Shown: positions 1-14,100 of the stretch, in pieces
How the letters are laid out: every line of letters starts with the position of its first letter
Position numbering within the stretch: the stretch's first letter is position 1
Assembly: GCA_947846985.1 (NCBI GenBank)
Contig: CANTUZ010000005.1
Span: 35,658,389-35,722,388, forward strand
Length of the DNA stretch: 64,000 bases
Reading direction: 5' to 3'
Source: Fratercula arctica
Lineage: Eukaryota > Chordata > Aves > Charadriiformes > Alcidae
Notes under the pieces: model-generated
Database searches by the model: none
What the model was told of the DNA's origin: nothing
What the model saw: only the letters and a program-made list of their open reading frames with translations
Position numbers and translations under genes: made by a program

Positions 1-3000
1 CTGAGGGACAGAGCCAATTTAGCAAAGCACAATGACAATGTGCAACGTTTTGATACTCGAGGTGGCATTTGTGCATCTTACAGAAATAACATCTTCCTTC
101 ACACTGCATTTTACTAGAGTAACAATTCCACAAATCCCTAAGGTTAAATGTTGAGTCTGTCGTCAATTTTAACAAATGTTGTCTCTTCCTTAGTGTTACT
201 TAACTTATGCCCCTACCAATACACACCCAAATTCTTCACTAAATCCAAATTCTTCAAAGCCTTAATTTTTGATGACTAGCATATAATTCCTGATATGTTA
301 AATTATAAAATTTCTCCTTGAATTTTTCCAATTAGTTATTGCTACAGTGTTTAGTCATTTAAACCTCACTGTATTTTGTCCCCTGACACAAAAATCACAG
401 GAAGAGAACACTGGGTAGGAAAGAATTAATTGCTTGAGCTCTTCATTTCCTTCTTCCTTCCAGACCATCTTTGAAGCCCACAAAAGCTCTGATGCACAGT
501 CAGAAATAACATTTCCTCACAGGATTCAGAGGGGCACTATACCATGTTCACAAATCTATCCTCAACCTGATGGGACTAAATTCCCTAGATTCCCTCTTTG
601 GTCTGTGAGAGTAGTGTGTTTGGTAGCATTTTAAGACTTGCCCAAGTCAATGAGTCTAGGCCTATGTCTGTGTCAAAAATGCTCCAAAGAAATTTCCTCT
701 TGATGAATCCATATTCACACTTTTCTTCTTCCTCTCTCAGTTTAGAAAAAAAAAAAGGAGAGGGTGTACTACAGATTACAGGGAGAATTTCAAAGGCAGA
801 AAGCGTACAGAGCTCTGTCACAGAATTCTTCTATTGGACTAGAGACTGATGGCTCATTTTAAAGATTATGGGCCAATTTTTAAGTCAAATTGATTCATTC
901 TGTTACAGAATACTATATGTGTGACCATAAATTTTCTTCTTTCAGATACTTGAATGATGAAACTTCATTCAAATATATCTAAAAAAAAATTCTAAAATTT
1001 GCAGCAAAGAAACTTAAAGAACATACAGCCAGATCAAAGACAATTTGCAATTCTAAAAATTATTTTGATGTACTTTCTAGCTGGATCCTCCAAGAACCAC
1101 ATCTCAAAGATGCAGATGGAAAATCTTCAGAAGTGGAAATACTGTTTTACAGAAAAAGATGTTTATGTGGTTAAGTATTTCTATTTTACTTCGGTAACAA
1201 TGGCCTTAAAAAGCTTTAGCCTTTCACTCTGTATTTTAGCTATCTGTTCCCCAGTGGATCACTAACCCCACCTGGAATATTGTATGTGGTAAAGGCCATA
1301 GATTTTAAGAGAATATTTGAAAGTTGGAGAGCTCAGGAACTGAAGAAAATTACTCTAAAGCTAGACAATTTTTTTTTTCCAAAGGACAAATGAGGTTTCA
1401 TTCATCAGAAAAGCTGAGAAGTAACTTAATTACAGTGAATATAAGGGAGAATATTCACAAATAGTTAGCAGGTCTTCACTTAAAGACATAAGCAGCAGAT
1501 ATACCTGGAAGCAGAATCTATCTGAGTACAAATTAAAAGGAAGGAACTGGGTGGTGGGAGGAGAAGAACTTAACAGGATACTTATGGAGCTAGATATGAA
1601 GTGACAGATTCTCAATCTTATAATAGATTTGGATAAAAACTGGAGAATTTTAGGAACTACTGTGTGAACAAGATCCAATTAAGAGAGGTCTATTATAGGC
1701 AAAAGATGAGATAAAGTTGTTAGTGTTATACAAGTGAGACTATACAATTAAGTAGTATCTTCTTTCTTAGCCCAGTGACTTAATTAAATAACTTTTTATT
1801 TTGATAATTGGTTTGACAAACTGTTGCAATGACATTAAGAATAATATCTTTGGAGGAGAACTGTGCAGCAAAACAATAAAAATCCTCTTTGCAAATGCCC
1901 AGCACTACAAAAACAATGGAAACATATGGATAGAGAGTATATAAGATATACTGTACTTATATATACACAGAAGTGTTTTCTAAATCAAGTGTGTGTCCAG
2001 AGCTTTGTCAGTTCTTTAAATACAGGCATTACTAATGTAACATTCTGTACTGTTCTATGAAGGTTGCTATGGGCTAGCATGTCCAGGCCTGCTTGGAGAC
2101 ATCTTAATCTGCAGATCACAAGCCGTACAAGCTTTAATATCTCCTTTGGAAATGTTTGCATTTATAAATTCTTCTTGGAAAAGTGCAGTTAGATTTTGGA
2201 GTCATTTAGACTTTTGGAGTCATTCAGTTAGACTTTGGAGCCAAACCTATTTACAGAAGGCTGTAATTAATATATTTGTGACACAGGTAGTTTAAATAGT
2301 TCCCTATAACATTCAAGGGCTCTCTCTCCTGTACATCACATTAAGGAAAGTGGATGTTACAAAGTGCAGAATAACAGTCAAGCCAAGTTTAAAATCCAAC
2401 CAATATTTGTTTTATATTGTATTTTTAAAAAATACATTGTTTCAGTAGCATGAAAATGTACTGAAGAAACCATTTCAGTTGTAGCTGAACATGCCAAAAT
2501 TATAACTAAACTCATACACTGTAGTTCTGAACTTCCAAGACCAGCTGAACGTTGTGACACTTGTTTTATCAGAGAGGAGAATGTGGCTGGAATAAATTCA
2601 TTTGTGGTAACCCACCACTGTACAGAACTGAGAGAAGTGGCTATTATAACACAGTTGAGCAGCTGTATTTAAGACAAGGAAACTGATGCTCTTTGATTAG
2701 TTTGGTTTTTTTCTCTATGTGCCTAATACGAATATTATGCTTTACTCCTAGGTAAGGAAAGAGCTTTACTCATCTGTATCCTCTAAGAGAATCTAAAAGC
2801 CATATACTAACACTTAGCAGTTCTTAACAAGGTCTTCTAAAGTACTAAACTGTGGTTTCAGAAAAAAATGTTGGCTAAAAAGGAGATAACTTGCAAAACA
2901 TAGTAATTTGCGGTTTAAGGCGCTAATGAAGCATATCTTCTTTATGCAGCTATAGCTGAACCTTGAAAGTTGTAACACAAACCAGTATCTTTCATTGTCT

Positions 3001-3029
3001 CATGCAGTAACTTCTGGTACCACTCACAA
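1..3029. other. Unique AT-rich DNA, no gene seen
   Basis: No recognisable coding exon, RNA gene or dispersed repeat is visible on either strand. The open frames are under 100 codons and look like chance frames in AT-rich DNA. The only structured element is a three-copy minisatellite at 2186-2240, listed separately. Confidence 0.6.
2186..2240. repeat. Short minisatellite, three copies
   Basis: Three imperfect copies of a unit of about 17-21 bp carrying TTAGA-TTTTGGAGTCATT follow one another. Copies one and three begin CAGTTAGA; the middle one lacks the CAG. This fits replication slippage. No function is suggested. Confidence 0.7.
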
Positions 3030-3289
3030 GAGTTACAGAATTACTGATCAGTTGGAAGGGACCTCTAGAGATCATCTTGTCCACGCCCCCTGCTGAATCA
3101 ACTAAAGGAGGTTGCCCAGGCCTGGATCTAGTCAGGTTTTGAATATCTCCATGGATGGAGATTCCACACTCTCTCTGGACAACCCATTCCAGTGCTTGAC
3201 CACCCAGACCACAAAGAAAGGTTTTTCTTATGTTTAAATGGAATATTCTGTATTTCAGTTTATGCCCACTGCTTCTTGTCCTTTCCTGG
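3030..3289 (-). mobile_element. CR1 LINE 3' fragment
   Basis: Read on the plus strand this is the reverse complement of the avian CR1 3' end: GTTGGAAGGGACCTCTAGAG, then the block around 3120-3200 that encodes the ORF2 C-terminus (GATTCCACACTCTCTCTGGACAAC reversed), then the TGCCCACTGCTTCTTGTCC motif. The octamer tail is eroded to ACAGAATTACTGATCA. Only about 260 bp of the 3' end remains, as is usual for 5'-truncated CR1 copies. It ends where a 31-bp tandem repeat begins. Many substitutions suggest an old insertion. Confidence 0.88.
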
Positions 3290-3400
3290 GTTTTTATACA
3301 CATTGTATGTGTATAAAACATAAATTATACACATAAATAATGTGTATAAAATGCGTTTATGCACATTATACACACAGAGCTGGGCTTTTATACACATTGA
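3287..3400. repeat. 31-bp tandem repeat with inverted repeats
   Basis: Four degenerate units start near 3293, 3324, 3356 and 3387 (spacing 31, 32, 31), each opening with a form of TTTATACACATT. Inside unit 1 lies a perfect inverted repeat with 12-bp arms and a 3-nt loop (3292-3318). Unit 2 holds one with 10-bp arms and a 5-nt loop (3325-3349). CTGGGTTTTTATACACATTG near 3286 recurs as GCTGGGCTTTTATACACATTG near 3380, so the array seems to have grown at the edge of the CR1 fragment. Confidence 0.75.
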
Positions 3401-6400
3401 TAAGATTTCTGCCACTCCAGAACAAGCAATGCCTTATTCACATGAACAGAAAAACGAAACTTTCTAAGGAGCCAGAATTAGGGGCAGAGGGAGCTGTATC
3501 AACAGCTAATCCAACAAAATATATCTAAAGGAAAATGCTAGTGAGATGAATGGGGACAGATCTATATCACAGTTCAGAACCATAAATCTAAATCAGAATA
3601 GCATAAACCCAAAAGAATTTTATATTAAATATTTACTTTTATTAGCAGCTTACTCTTCTTTATATGTAAACTAACAGTAATGATGCTTTGATTCTGCAGA
3701 ATATGTACAGAAACCATTTTATTTCTGACTTAATGTTGACTGTACACTAGATCAACAATATGTTCTTGTTGATGCATTTTTATTTCATTTTAGCTGTAAA
3801 TGGGACATCACACATTAATAGTTTTTGAAATGTAAGGAAATATGCCAAGATGAAAGATATGCATGTTAAGACATTCTTATGCCTAAGGATAGTAGACATT
3901 TAAGATAAGAAACTTTTTAAGATTCTCCCCAGGTTTTTCAGAGAAGCCCACATCCTGGAGTATATGGAATCAACAGCCTGCCCTCTAACAGCAGCACCAA
4001 AAGAAAGGATCCAATTTTTCAGAAATGTTAGGATACAGGAATGAGAAATTGAGAGGTTTGGCACTGGTGATTATGCTTTTGATGTGGCATTCTCTTAAGT
4101 GATATCCAGGTTTAGCTTAGCTTTTGACCTTTATTCATAAAATTGAAATAAAATATTATTCTCGTGGCTTAGTACAAGTACTAAGAATACTTTTCTAACA
4201 CCACATATTTGTAAGCTAAAATATCAGGCTGTGTCTATTCTATACTTCTATATATGGTATACATTTATCTATGATGCTTTAAATAAAAATTATTCGAATC
4301 AGAGGTTTATATCTGTAAACAAATAACAGGACTATCATAAATATGTAATTACACATTTCCATGGAGCAGTGTCATGTTGAGTGGATCTAACCATATAGCT
4401 CTTCTAATTCTGCAAACATAACAGACTAAAAGCTTAGAGTTACTCTGTCTGGACATGATTAAACATAGCATTTTATTTATTTATTTTTACACTGAAATTC
4501 AAGCCTGCTTCTAAATAGTTAGTTGATGTCAGTTCAATAGAGAAAGCTGAGAAAAGTCCCAAATTAGGAAAAATATACTAACTGAGTGTTTAATCAGTCT
4601 GTTGAAAGAATGGCTGGACAACACATCATGTACTTTTAATCACCCATTCTCTCTCCTTTTTCTTTTTCTAATCACTATTGTCTCATTATCCACTTGAAAT
4701 TTTAGCTCATCTTGTTGAAGATCTTTTCGTGAACTTGGATTGCATTTTGAAGGAACTCAGAGGTGGACTGATTTGTCAGAATCACATCAGCCCACAGTCC
4801 TGGCTATGCTTTTCTTTGCTCTTATTTTAACCCAAATTACGATTTACAATTTTCTTGCCAAACAAGAGAAATCAGAGAACTCTAACAGCTGTAGCTTTCA
4901 TGTCATATTCCTATAACATCTAGTATCAATAGAGAGGAGTAGTGCGAATATACTAAGTATTTTTAACTCTGTGTACAGAGTACAGAACTTGATTAGATAG
5001 GATTAGGAATGCATGCTTTCAAACTGATACGGTCCAGCTGCAAGGATGGGGAGCACTTCCTGGCCTCTACCGTGATTCTTGTTGTCTGCAGATGACAGTT
5101 TGGCCTTCTACTGCTGTGCTGTATCGTAATCCATGCCGGAACTTCACTTCTTGTTTGTAGGCATACTTCACTTTCTTTGGCAACATTCTGTAAGACAGTC
5201 TTTGGTAAAGACTTCTTTTTAAAGCCAAATCAGACAATCCAATTTGCTTCTTCTAGCCTTAACTTCTCAACATGCTCTAAAATATTTCATATAAAGCAGA
5301 AGCTTTAGGGTTTTGGGGTTTTTTTGTGTTGATTTTCTCTGTCGTGCTTCATGTACCTACCTATGATGTAGAATGTACATCATTCTACAATGCTCTTTAG
5401 GGATCATTTTAAGCAATTCTGTTGTACTGCAAGGTTTATTGAACTGTTCTGCCCAGGATCTACCATATTCCTTAAGTTAGTTTACATATTTGCCACCTTC
5501 TGATTTTCAAATATAAATTATAATGAGACATTATATCATTTTGTGACCTGTTAATCAATTTCATTGTTTCATTTATTTAGAAAGCTTTAATATATACTCT
5601 TGGGTCCTGGTGCTGTCCCCCTCTCTGTCTTTCTGAAATGTCATCTTAACACCTTCTCTTGGAATAAAGAGGCAATACATTCCTTCTGCATCTCTGGAAT
5701 TATCATTACTTCTCTTCTACTCAGTGGTAAACCAACAGGTACTGGAATATATGGTGAAGAGACTTGCTCCTAGAAGATGCAATTGATCATCAAATTACTT
5801 ATAAATCACTTACAGTATATATTTGTTTTAAAATGAGGTGATAATTTTGTGGATTGCGTTTGAGAAAAATCACAGCAGTTGATTCAACAAGGGTGGGCAC
5901 TGTCATGAAGAACAAGATGGTCTTGTATGTGGGCAGGAAATGAACCAGATTTAAAAAAAAAATGTTGTTAGAATTCTTGGTGATTCATGTCCTCCTTCGT
6001 AACAAGAAATAAACAAATAGAAGATAGTATAATATGACCAACAAAGAAATAAAAATAAAAACCTTGATAAATATTCCTACCTTTTTTTGCTTTACCACAA
6101 GCTTGTTATGACTAAATATTTGTACTTTTTTTGCTTCTCCGTAAACTTGTTATGATCTAAAACACACCCTTTCCATAATCCTGAACACATAGTTGCAAAA
6201 TGCTATGTCAGCCTCTGGAGATCATCACTTTGAGACAGCAATTTTTCATTTACAAATCTGTACCAAATAATGGAGGCACAAATATGGGGTTTTTTATTTA
6301 TTGTTGTTTTCCAAGTGAGCTCAATGTTTTGATATTTAGTCCAGGGGTCACACTGATACTCATAGACAACTCAAAGCCTTTTGTTAATTTGGCATGTTGC

Positions 6401-7284
6401 AGGAGTCCCTAGAGTAAATTACAACTTTATGTCCTGTCTGCCCACTTGCATTTATAATTACTGTTTGAGGTTTTAGTGCATTTTTGTTTCAGTGGTTGTC
6501 TATTGTCATGTAAAGCATACAGTTAAGTACTTTTATGGACTCTTATTTCTCATATAAAAATATAGATGTAGTGTCCCATGCCAAGTAAAAATAGTAAACC
6601 ATTTTTTATGTTCTAAAATCCAAAATTGCATACATGACTTATAGAAAACATTTTAAATATGCACCGCTTGTCATGTATCCATATGACATTTTCTATTAAA
6701 GATGTCACTTCCATTATTTTTTATTTTAACTGAGTGGTGATCTTCAGTTCGAGTTCCCTGTCTCTGATTATAATGGATGATCTTACTTTACATGAAAATT
6801 TGCTTCTGTCATACAGAAATCTACTATTATTACATTCTATTGAAATAATTTATTAACACCAAGAATATTAAATGAAGACATAGTGGGTATGGAAAACCTG
6901 GTTTTTTTTAATTCTAGTTTAAGTTCTTTCTTCAGTTATTCAGAAGTGTTGTTAGCTATGCTGGAAAACAGTTAGCTGCTCAAATCTTCCAGAGAAAAAA
7001 GATAAGAAAGTATTTTATATGTATGTGAACGTTCCACTAAGGTTTCTTTCAGATTTATTTTGGATTGCTATTGACTTCTTAGAAATGAAAATTACATATT
7101 CCAAATTATTAACAAACCTAGCACTCCCCAGACACTAAAACTAACTAAAAGTCAGCAAAGTTATAAAATACAATAGTTTTGTAAACAATTTTCTATTCAT
7201 TATGTTACAAACCATACTGTACAAGTTCTTTGTTTTCATATTATGGTTCTCCTACTGGAAGTAAATACAGTGTTTCCAGCCTCC
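3401..7284. other. Unique AT-rich DNA, no gene seen
   Basis: No exon, RNA gene or dispersed repeat is recognisable. It contains short A and T runs and one 45-bp duplication (6068-6157). The stretch 5020-5160 is slightly richer in G, C and CpG than its neighbours, but nothing identifies it. Confidence 0.55.
6068..6157. repeat. Two-copy 45-bp tandem duplication
   Basis: Copy 1 (6068-6112) and copy 2 (6113-6157) both run TAAATATT, a short C/G-containing link, a T run, TTGCTT, then a variant of AAGCTTGTTATGA. The copies differ at several positions, so the duplication is not recent. Confidence 0.75.
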
Positions 7285-7855
7285 CACTCAGTCTCCTCCT
7301 CAGCTGTATTGGCAGGCTGCTGTCAGGTCTCTCTGAAGCCACCTCTTCTGCTGAGTGAGCCCAGTTCCCTCAGACCTTCCTCACAGGGCAAGTGCTCCAG
7401 ACCCCAATCTTGGTTGGAGTTTACCAGTGTTTTTCCTGTAATCTGTACCCAAGTTATCTTGTAAAGTGAGACCCAAACTGCACACAGTACCTAAGTGTGG
7501 GCTAAGGAATGCCATGTATAGGGGGATAATTACTTTTCCCAACCTACTGGCTCTGCTTCAGCAAATACAGCCTTGGATGTTGATGACCTTCTCTGCTGCC
7601 AAGAAACACTGTTAGCTCATGTTCCCATTGCTGCCTTCTTGCGGGCCCCAAGGTCTTTGCCACAGAGCTTCTCCCCAGCTAGTCAGTCCCTTGCCTGCAT
7701 TGTTTCAAGGGGCTCTTCCTTTCCAGGTGCAGGACCCTGCATTTGCCCTTGTTAAATTTCATGAAGTTCCTGTCAGCCCATTCCTCCAGCCTCTGAACAG
7801 CAGCCCTGTCCTGGTGTCACTTGCAAACTTAATGAGTGTAACTTGATGACACTCC
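7285..7855 (-). mobile_element. Old CR1 LINE fragment (ORF2 region)
   Basis: The plus strand is the reverse complement of CR1 ORF2. AGGTGCAGGACCCTGCATTT, GCCCTTGTTAAATTTCATGA and TCCTGTCAGCCCATTCCTCC (7720-7790) correspond to the '[13 protein letters not shown]'-type segment of the reverse transcriptase. The piece at 7810-7835 (TCACTTGCAAACTTAATGAG) matches the 'VSSANLL'-type segment of older CR1 families. The part at 7360-7400 (CCAGTTCCCTCAGACCTTCC, GGGCAAGTGCTCCAGACCCC) corresponds to the region nearer the 3' end. Frameshifts and stops break the frame, so it is dead. The 7420-7560 part is very diverged. I infer an old X/Y-like CR1 group. Confidence 0.82.
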
Positions 7856-10800
7856 AAATTAAAATTTAATTAAAAAAAAGACGTTTCATTCCTCTTTTAA
7901 GTAGTGTGGTTATTTTATATGTGACTAAAACATATTATGGAGTAGGGATGCATTAGCCCACCCTAAGGATGTTCCATAAGCTGTGGTCCCAGATGTTATA
8001 TGTTCTTTTGTTCATGTTGCTTCTTCAAATGATGTTATGGGACTACAGAAGCTACAAATGTAATTTGGTTTTGTGGCATTTCCACACAGAAGTGGAGCCA
8101 TTGGTTGTTAAACTAAACTCTTCTAGAAAAGTTTTCTGCTGATTAAAAACAACCAAGTAAAAAGAAGTTATTGGTACTTTTATTTAAGAACTAATGCGTT
8201 CAGCATAATCCAGCCACTCCAGGAGAACTGCTAACAAAGGAATCTTCTTCAGATCGAATGGTCATGGGAGCCTATAAAGAACTTTGGCATTCTACTTTTT
8301 CAAAGAAATACTATGTTTTACTTCTTTCCAAATGTCTTCAGAACAGTAGACTTGAAAAAGTGGGAAGACTGAATATAGCAAATTTCAGGTCACTAATTAG
8401 AGTTAATTTCTGTGCTGTCCCTGCTGAATTGTGCAAGGAAAAGGGGTGTGACTTTAAGTATCATTTGTATCAGTGTAAATTAGAAGCAACTCCACAGAAA
8501 TCTAGTTATGACAATATTCAGAAATCAAGTGTTCATGAGTCTAATTACTCACAGATATAAATTATTGTAACTAAGCACTGTATCTAATAATGTTCAGCAA
8601 TAATAACAAACAGAAAAACTCTTTGTAATTATTAAAATGTATAAATATTTTAGATGTAGGAAACCTAAGAAATATTCATGTTAATTTCAAAGGAGAGAAA
8701 GAAATGTAATAAATGATCACAAAGTAAAATCATACCAAATGACAAATTGGCAGATCGCAGTATCAAGTTCTACAACACAGGAGGAAAAAAATCTCATTAT
8801 GCAGCCACTGTTATACAAAAAATACTTCTTCTCTCTGAATATATCTACATGTAAAATCATTATCTACACAGCTACCTGCAGAAATAAGAACTTGAGAAAT
8901 GTAAAACCACTATAAATAGAAGATTTTTCCTTCAGCAGTCAATTTGAAAATTCCAGGAGGACTGAACTGAGTTCAAATAATAATCTAATGAAACATCTAC
9001 ATTTTCTTTAAAGGAGAAAAAACAGCTTTTTCTGTAGGCAAGCTTTGGTATCATAGTCAATCTGTTAAATTAATCTTCAGTTTTTAGCTGGGGTGAGAGG
9101 AGACAAAAACTGGTAATACTCTCTCTTTAAAAAAAAAAAAAAAATTAAAAAAAGGAACTGTCCGTTACTCTGCAAAAATCAGGAAAAAAGAGCATCTGTA
9201 CTCACTATATTACATATTTTTCATTTTCTTCTCTTCTGGGCAGTTGGAGTATTTTCAAAGTATCCTTTCATTGTGTTTTTTGTTTCCATAATGCCTAGAC
9301 CATAACTTCATTTTAACTTTCAGAAAAGTATGTGTGATTGATTAAAAAATATTTATTTCTCTGGTACATGTTCAGCTTCATCCTAAATCAGGATCTGCTG
9401 ACACTTCACGTATAACGTCATATCTATCAACCAGCAGATAGTTTTGAGCTTGAGTAATGTGGATTTTTTTTTTCTTTTGACTGCTGATTGAAGTCCTTTT
9501 CTGTTGAGAAGTCTGTTTCTTAAATACACACCAGGGAAAAAGAAGTGTCCCTAGAACCTCACTAGTGACATTGTAAAGTCATGTAGAGAAGCTGAATATC
9601 TTATGAGAGATTGTAGATGACAAGCATGTAATTCTGACTTTTAATGATGATTAATAATAAATCCTAGAGGCCCACATGCCACACATGAGTTTCAGGTGAA
9701 CAGCATGATATGGATTAATATCAATAAAAATAAAATTACATCAATCATAATTTTTCAACTACTGTAATAATAATCTTATGCTCTTCTCTCTCATTCTAAC
9801 TTTTTACCTTCTGTATTAACAATTTTATATTTGAAATATACAGTGCTAGACAATTCTCTAAAATAAGAGGTGAAAGTTTTGTTGTTACTAACACAAATAG
9901 TTTCATTCCAAGTTTAATGGAACATCAGATTAAGCAGAGATGAATCAAAGATGGGGATAAGATATGACAGCATTGTTTTACCTTAAACTGGGGTGGTGAG
10001 CAAAATGGATCTTTAATTATGTGTGTTCCATTCTTAATCTTTTACACACAGCTCATTTGTGCCTATTTCCGCACATAACTCCTTGAGGGAAAAAACAGGT
10101 TGAATACTGAGTTTTGTTACTCTTGGTGGGAAAAGATCTCTCAGAATTTTGAGTACAAAAGGAAATGTCAGCTAATTCCACCTAAACAAAATCGAATCTT
10201 TAGCATCAACCTGTGGAAAATAGAGGAAAACTCCCTAAGGTTGGACTTTGTTGCAGTGTTGTGGTCAGTACATATTGTATATTATTCCTGAAGTTTGTTT
10301 ACTGCAGATTACTGATTTATGGCTTTTTTTTTTTTTTTGCATTGATAATGAAGTATATTAGAAGAAAGGTATGAATTGAGAAAAGTTCTGCAAAGTTCCG
10401 CAAAGTTCCTCCCATAACCTTTACCACAGGAATTCTCTTGAGAAAAGGAAAATAAATAAATCATCCAGAAAGTAAACACTGGGTAATGTACAATAACAAA
10501 TGACAGCATAATTTGACAAGTACATGAAGGGCCAAACTTGGTTCCTCCACTGTCTGAATTTGACAATGAATGCAGTCATGCTGTATTTTTTCCAACAGAG
10601 ATAAAGTAGTTGACTTAAACATAGTCAGGATAGCTCCTATGTCAACCACTTTGCATTATGAGGATAGCATTCACCATTGCAACTAGGGAAATGAAGGGAA
10701 ATTCTCTTTGTTTATGCACCTCTGAACTAGCTCAATAGCCCCTTTAATTGCATTTCAAGTTAAAGTCTACATTCTTTACTGCAATGCAGTGTAGAGATAG

Positions 10801-11138
10801 ATACCACTGTCACTGAAAATGTGCCAGTTTGAGTGTTGGAGCAGTTTAGTTGCTGTACACTCCACAGCAGTTAATTGACCATTCTGAAAAGCAAAGTGGC
10901 TCATCCAAAGCTTCACCCCACTGCACTGTTCCTGGCACTTAAAGCCAGTCATTCAGTATCAATTCAGAAATTTCTCCTCTGGATCACTGCATTCAGCAGA
11001 GACACACTCTGCCCAGATTTACACTGGTTTTGGGGCTTCCTGAAAATCCAGTCTCTGATATTTCCCAATATGTTCATTAATAGAAGAATGTGTAAGACTG
11101 AGACATAATCTGCCTTGTGTACTCCACACAAAATATTT
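7856..11138. other. Unique DNA, no gene seen
   Basis: Nothing recognisable on either strand. A 100-codon ATG frame at 8258-8560 resembles no known protein. Three copies of a 10-bp unit (GTTCTGCAAA / GTTCCGCAAA / GTTCCTCCC) lie near 10385-10412, and short A runs occur at 9129-9144 and T runs at 10324-10338. Confidence 0.55.
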
Positions 11139-11161
11139 GGCGGGGGAGGGGGGGGGAGGGG
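11139..11161 (+). other. G-rich run, G-quadruplex candidate
   Basis: The plus strand has G5-A-G9-A-G4 in about 20 bases (11142-11161). The nine-G run can supply two G-tracts, so a quadruplex with one-base loops is possible. It is isolated in AT-rich DNA with no promoter features nearby. Confidence 0.5.
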
Positions 11162-14100
11162 AAGAATTATCACTCAGGACATTTTCCCCTTTCATGAAGT
11201 GTAGATGCATAATTGATCTGCTATATATATATTACCCCTCAATATCAAACAAACTTACCTAAGCAAGTGACACTTTATCTTCTCCTAATGGAACGAAAAT
11301 TTCTTGGACTATCATCGTTACTTTTCCTATCCTGTTTCCACATCAGAACATGTTCACTTAAAAGTTCAATAGATAAGATCCTGAATTCTATTCATTCTAT
11401 CAAAAAGAGGCTTCAGTGTTAGGTGAGAAACTATAGATGCTACGTGGTTTAATTTCAATAGTTATAAAGATGTTAAAAACAGAGAAGCATTTATTAAGCA
11501 CGCCATCAATACAGGTATTTCCTGGCTGCAGTCCAGTTCAGCAGGCCTTGGTTGTCTCAACAGAAGACATATTCAAACTAAAACAGAATTAAGTATTCAA
11601 AGCTTTTTATCTTAACACATTATGATGCCTTGTACCATCATAGTCCTATTATTTCTTCATTAATATTATCCCATTTGTTATTTTGACCTGACAATTAATC
11701 TTATCTAGCAGTAGTGATCTAAACTCCTATGTAAAACATACTATACTTGAGTTATTGTGAGAGTTCAGCCCATTCCTCAGATACATGAGTCTCCATCGCC
11801 ACTTGCCTTTTTTAATCTGCTACTGCATTTGAAGTCATATGCACAAGATACGCAGTGCAGTCTGTGTTTGTATCTTCAAAGCCAAGAGCACGTTCTCGGA
11901 CCGTAACAGTATTTCAAAGAGATTATCAAGACCTGGACAGGTGTGGAAAATGTGGGATCTTAAACTCTTTCTCCTTTCTTTCATCTCATTTTCTTCACTT
12001 ATTTGCAATAATTGAAAAGAACATGGTTTTTATTTTAGAAATTATTAAAATCGTAAGAATGTTTTGCAACATTCAAAACCTGGTTGCCTTACTAGTTCAC
12101 TTTGTAAAGGAAGTGCTGCTGACTCACTCATGTCACATATTAAGTTCACATTAACTGCAAATAGACCATACTTTATGCTGACTGTTCAAATGGTGCATCA
12201 GGTCCTAGCAGCTGGCACATAGCTATGTGATTTCCTTCTTCTTTGCTTAGGACTGCAAGTTGAAGCGAGTGAAGTTACTAAATCATACAAAAAAATGAAA
12301 ATCATTGTTTTCAAGGAGATACTGAATCATATCTATGGTATTGTACAATGGTAGAAAAAAAACCAAACTCACTCAGCAGCAAGGGGCAGGAATACTATTT
12401 TTACCAAGTGATAGATGTTAATCTTATTGTTAAGTACTTCTTCGTAAGATACTAAAGTGCAATATTGATAACTGTAAGCAACAAAAAAAAATCAGAATAG
12501 AAAATTCATGTAGAAACTCATTCTTTATTGTCCTGTAAAGAATGTCCTTTTCTAGGTACATCTTTCATGCTCTAATATGGTTTCATCATGGAGGACTGAA
12601 CTTTAACACCAGTTTCCCTTCCCTATCAGCATTCCTGGATGATACATTCAGGAAGGGATAGTCTCAGTCAATTGTAATCCTGGAGGATTCAAGGAGTGGT
12701 AGTAGTCAGCTCTAACAGGAGCTGATTTGAATATGACCTCCAATGATTTGAAATGAGATTTAATGATTCACTCTACTTCTCTATCTGAGCTAGACAAAAA
12801 CACTAAAAACTATAGAGGCACTGATCCCATTTCCAGTTTACTGGCTCAAGTAACTGGAAAGGCTTTATAAGGAGCATATTATCCTTCCTGTCCCCTCAGT
12901 TAGCTCAGACTTGTTGAAACATAAACTTGCTCTGAATACAGAGTGGAAATTTTGGTTATAATATCTTGTAGGATTCACACATTGGTGAAAGTGAAAATGT
13001 GTTGGCCATCTTCAGTTATTTAGCAGGCCACATTTTGCTATTAATATGTTTATTACTAAACATATTTTAAAATTCACAGGGAAAGCTGGATGACTTTAAG
13101 ACATTGTCCTAGGATGGTTGTAGCTTGTTGTTAAAAAAACATATAGGCAGAGAGATCCCAAACACCTATTGAAAGTAAGTGCCGAGGCACACTGTGAAAC
13201 ACTGACGCTAAGAAAATGTTCTACTGCTGGGATTTAATTTCTACTGTATCAAATCATGCATGTAGATTTAATAATTTTCACTAATGGATCTTGGTTCAGT
13301 AGAAATAAATTGCTTAATGTAGTAGTGTTAAAATGCAGCATTTGGTTTGGTTAAGGGAACAATCTTCTTTTATCATCCAGCCACAGAATAACCTCATAAG
13401 AAAGGATATGTCGTCACTGATCAAAGAATTACTGTTATCAGTAAGTAAAATGCAGTTTCTCTGTGAATAAAAAACTGGTTTAGATTTCATTTTTATCCAC
13501 TTTCAATCTGAACGGCTCTCGTTGTACATGGCTCTTATACTGAAATTTCATTCCTGCATCAGTGCCTCATAGACTCTGACTGACTTGTAGACCCTTCACA
13601 TGTGTTGCTGTCCCACGCGTATAAGACTCAGCAAACTCAAAACATCAGCTCTAAAGCTTTTGGAATTTACAGTTCTTAGTCCTATTTTATTCCATACCTA
13701 ATTTAAACAAATTTTAAAATTAATTACATACAAATTGCTGCAGAAAATTAAAAAGTAGAAATTTATATGTGAGCTAGGTGTTGAAATATGAAATCAAACC
13801 AGCCTGGGGCAATCAGGTACTGATGGTTGGTTGGTTGCTGGACTCTACTCAATTTAAAAATCGCATAAATCACATTTCAGTGTCTGAGAATATAACACTT
13901 CCATCAAAAAAATAAAACATGACAGATGGAACACAGAAAAAAGGGACATTAACTTTTCAAAAGAGACATTAAATTGTTTACATTTTGTATGTTTTGGAGT
14001 AAAACTGGACTTTTTTCGGGGTTTTGGGGGTTTTTTTGCCTAAACATGTTTTAATCTTGGCTTTGATAACAAACACTTCAGTATGTGTTCTCTTCTTATA

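Noticed and set aside
8258..8560. 100-codon ATG frame, plus strand
   Set aside because: No domain or similarity is recognised; length is within chance expectation for 64 kb in six frames.
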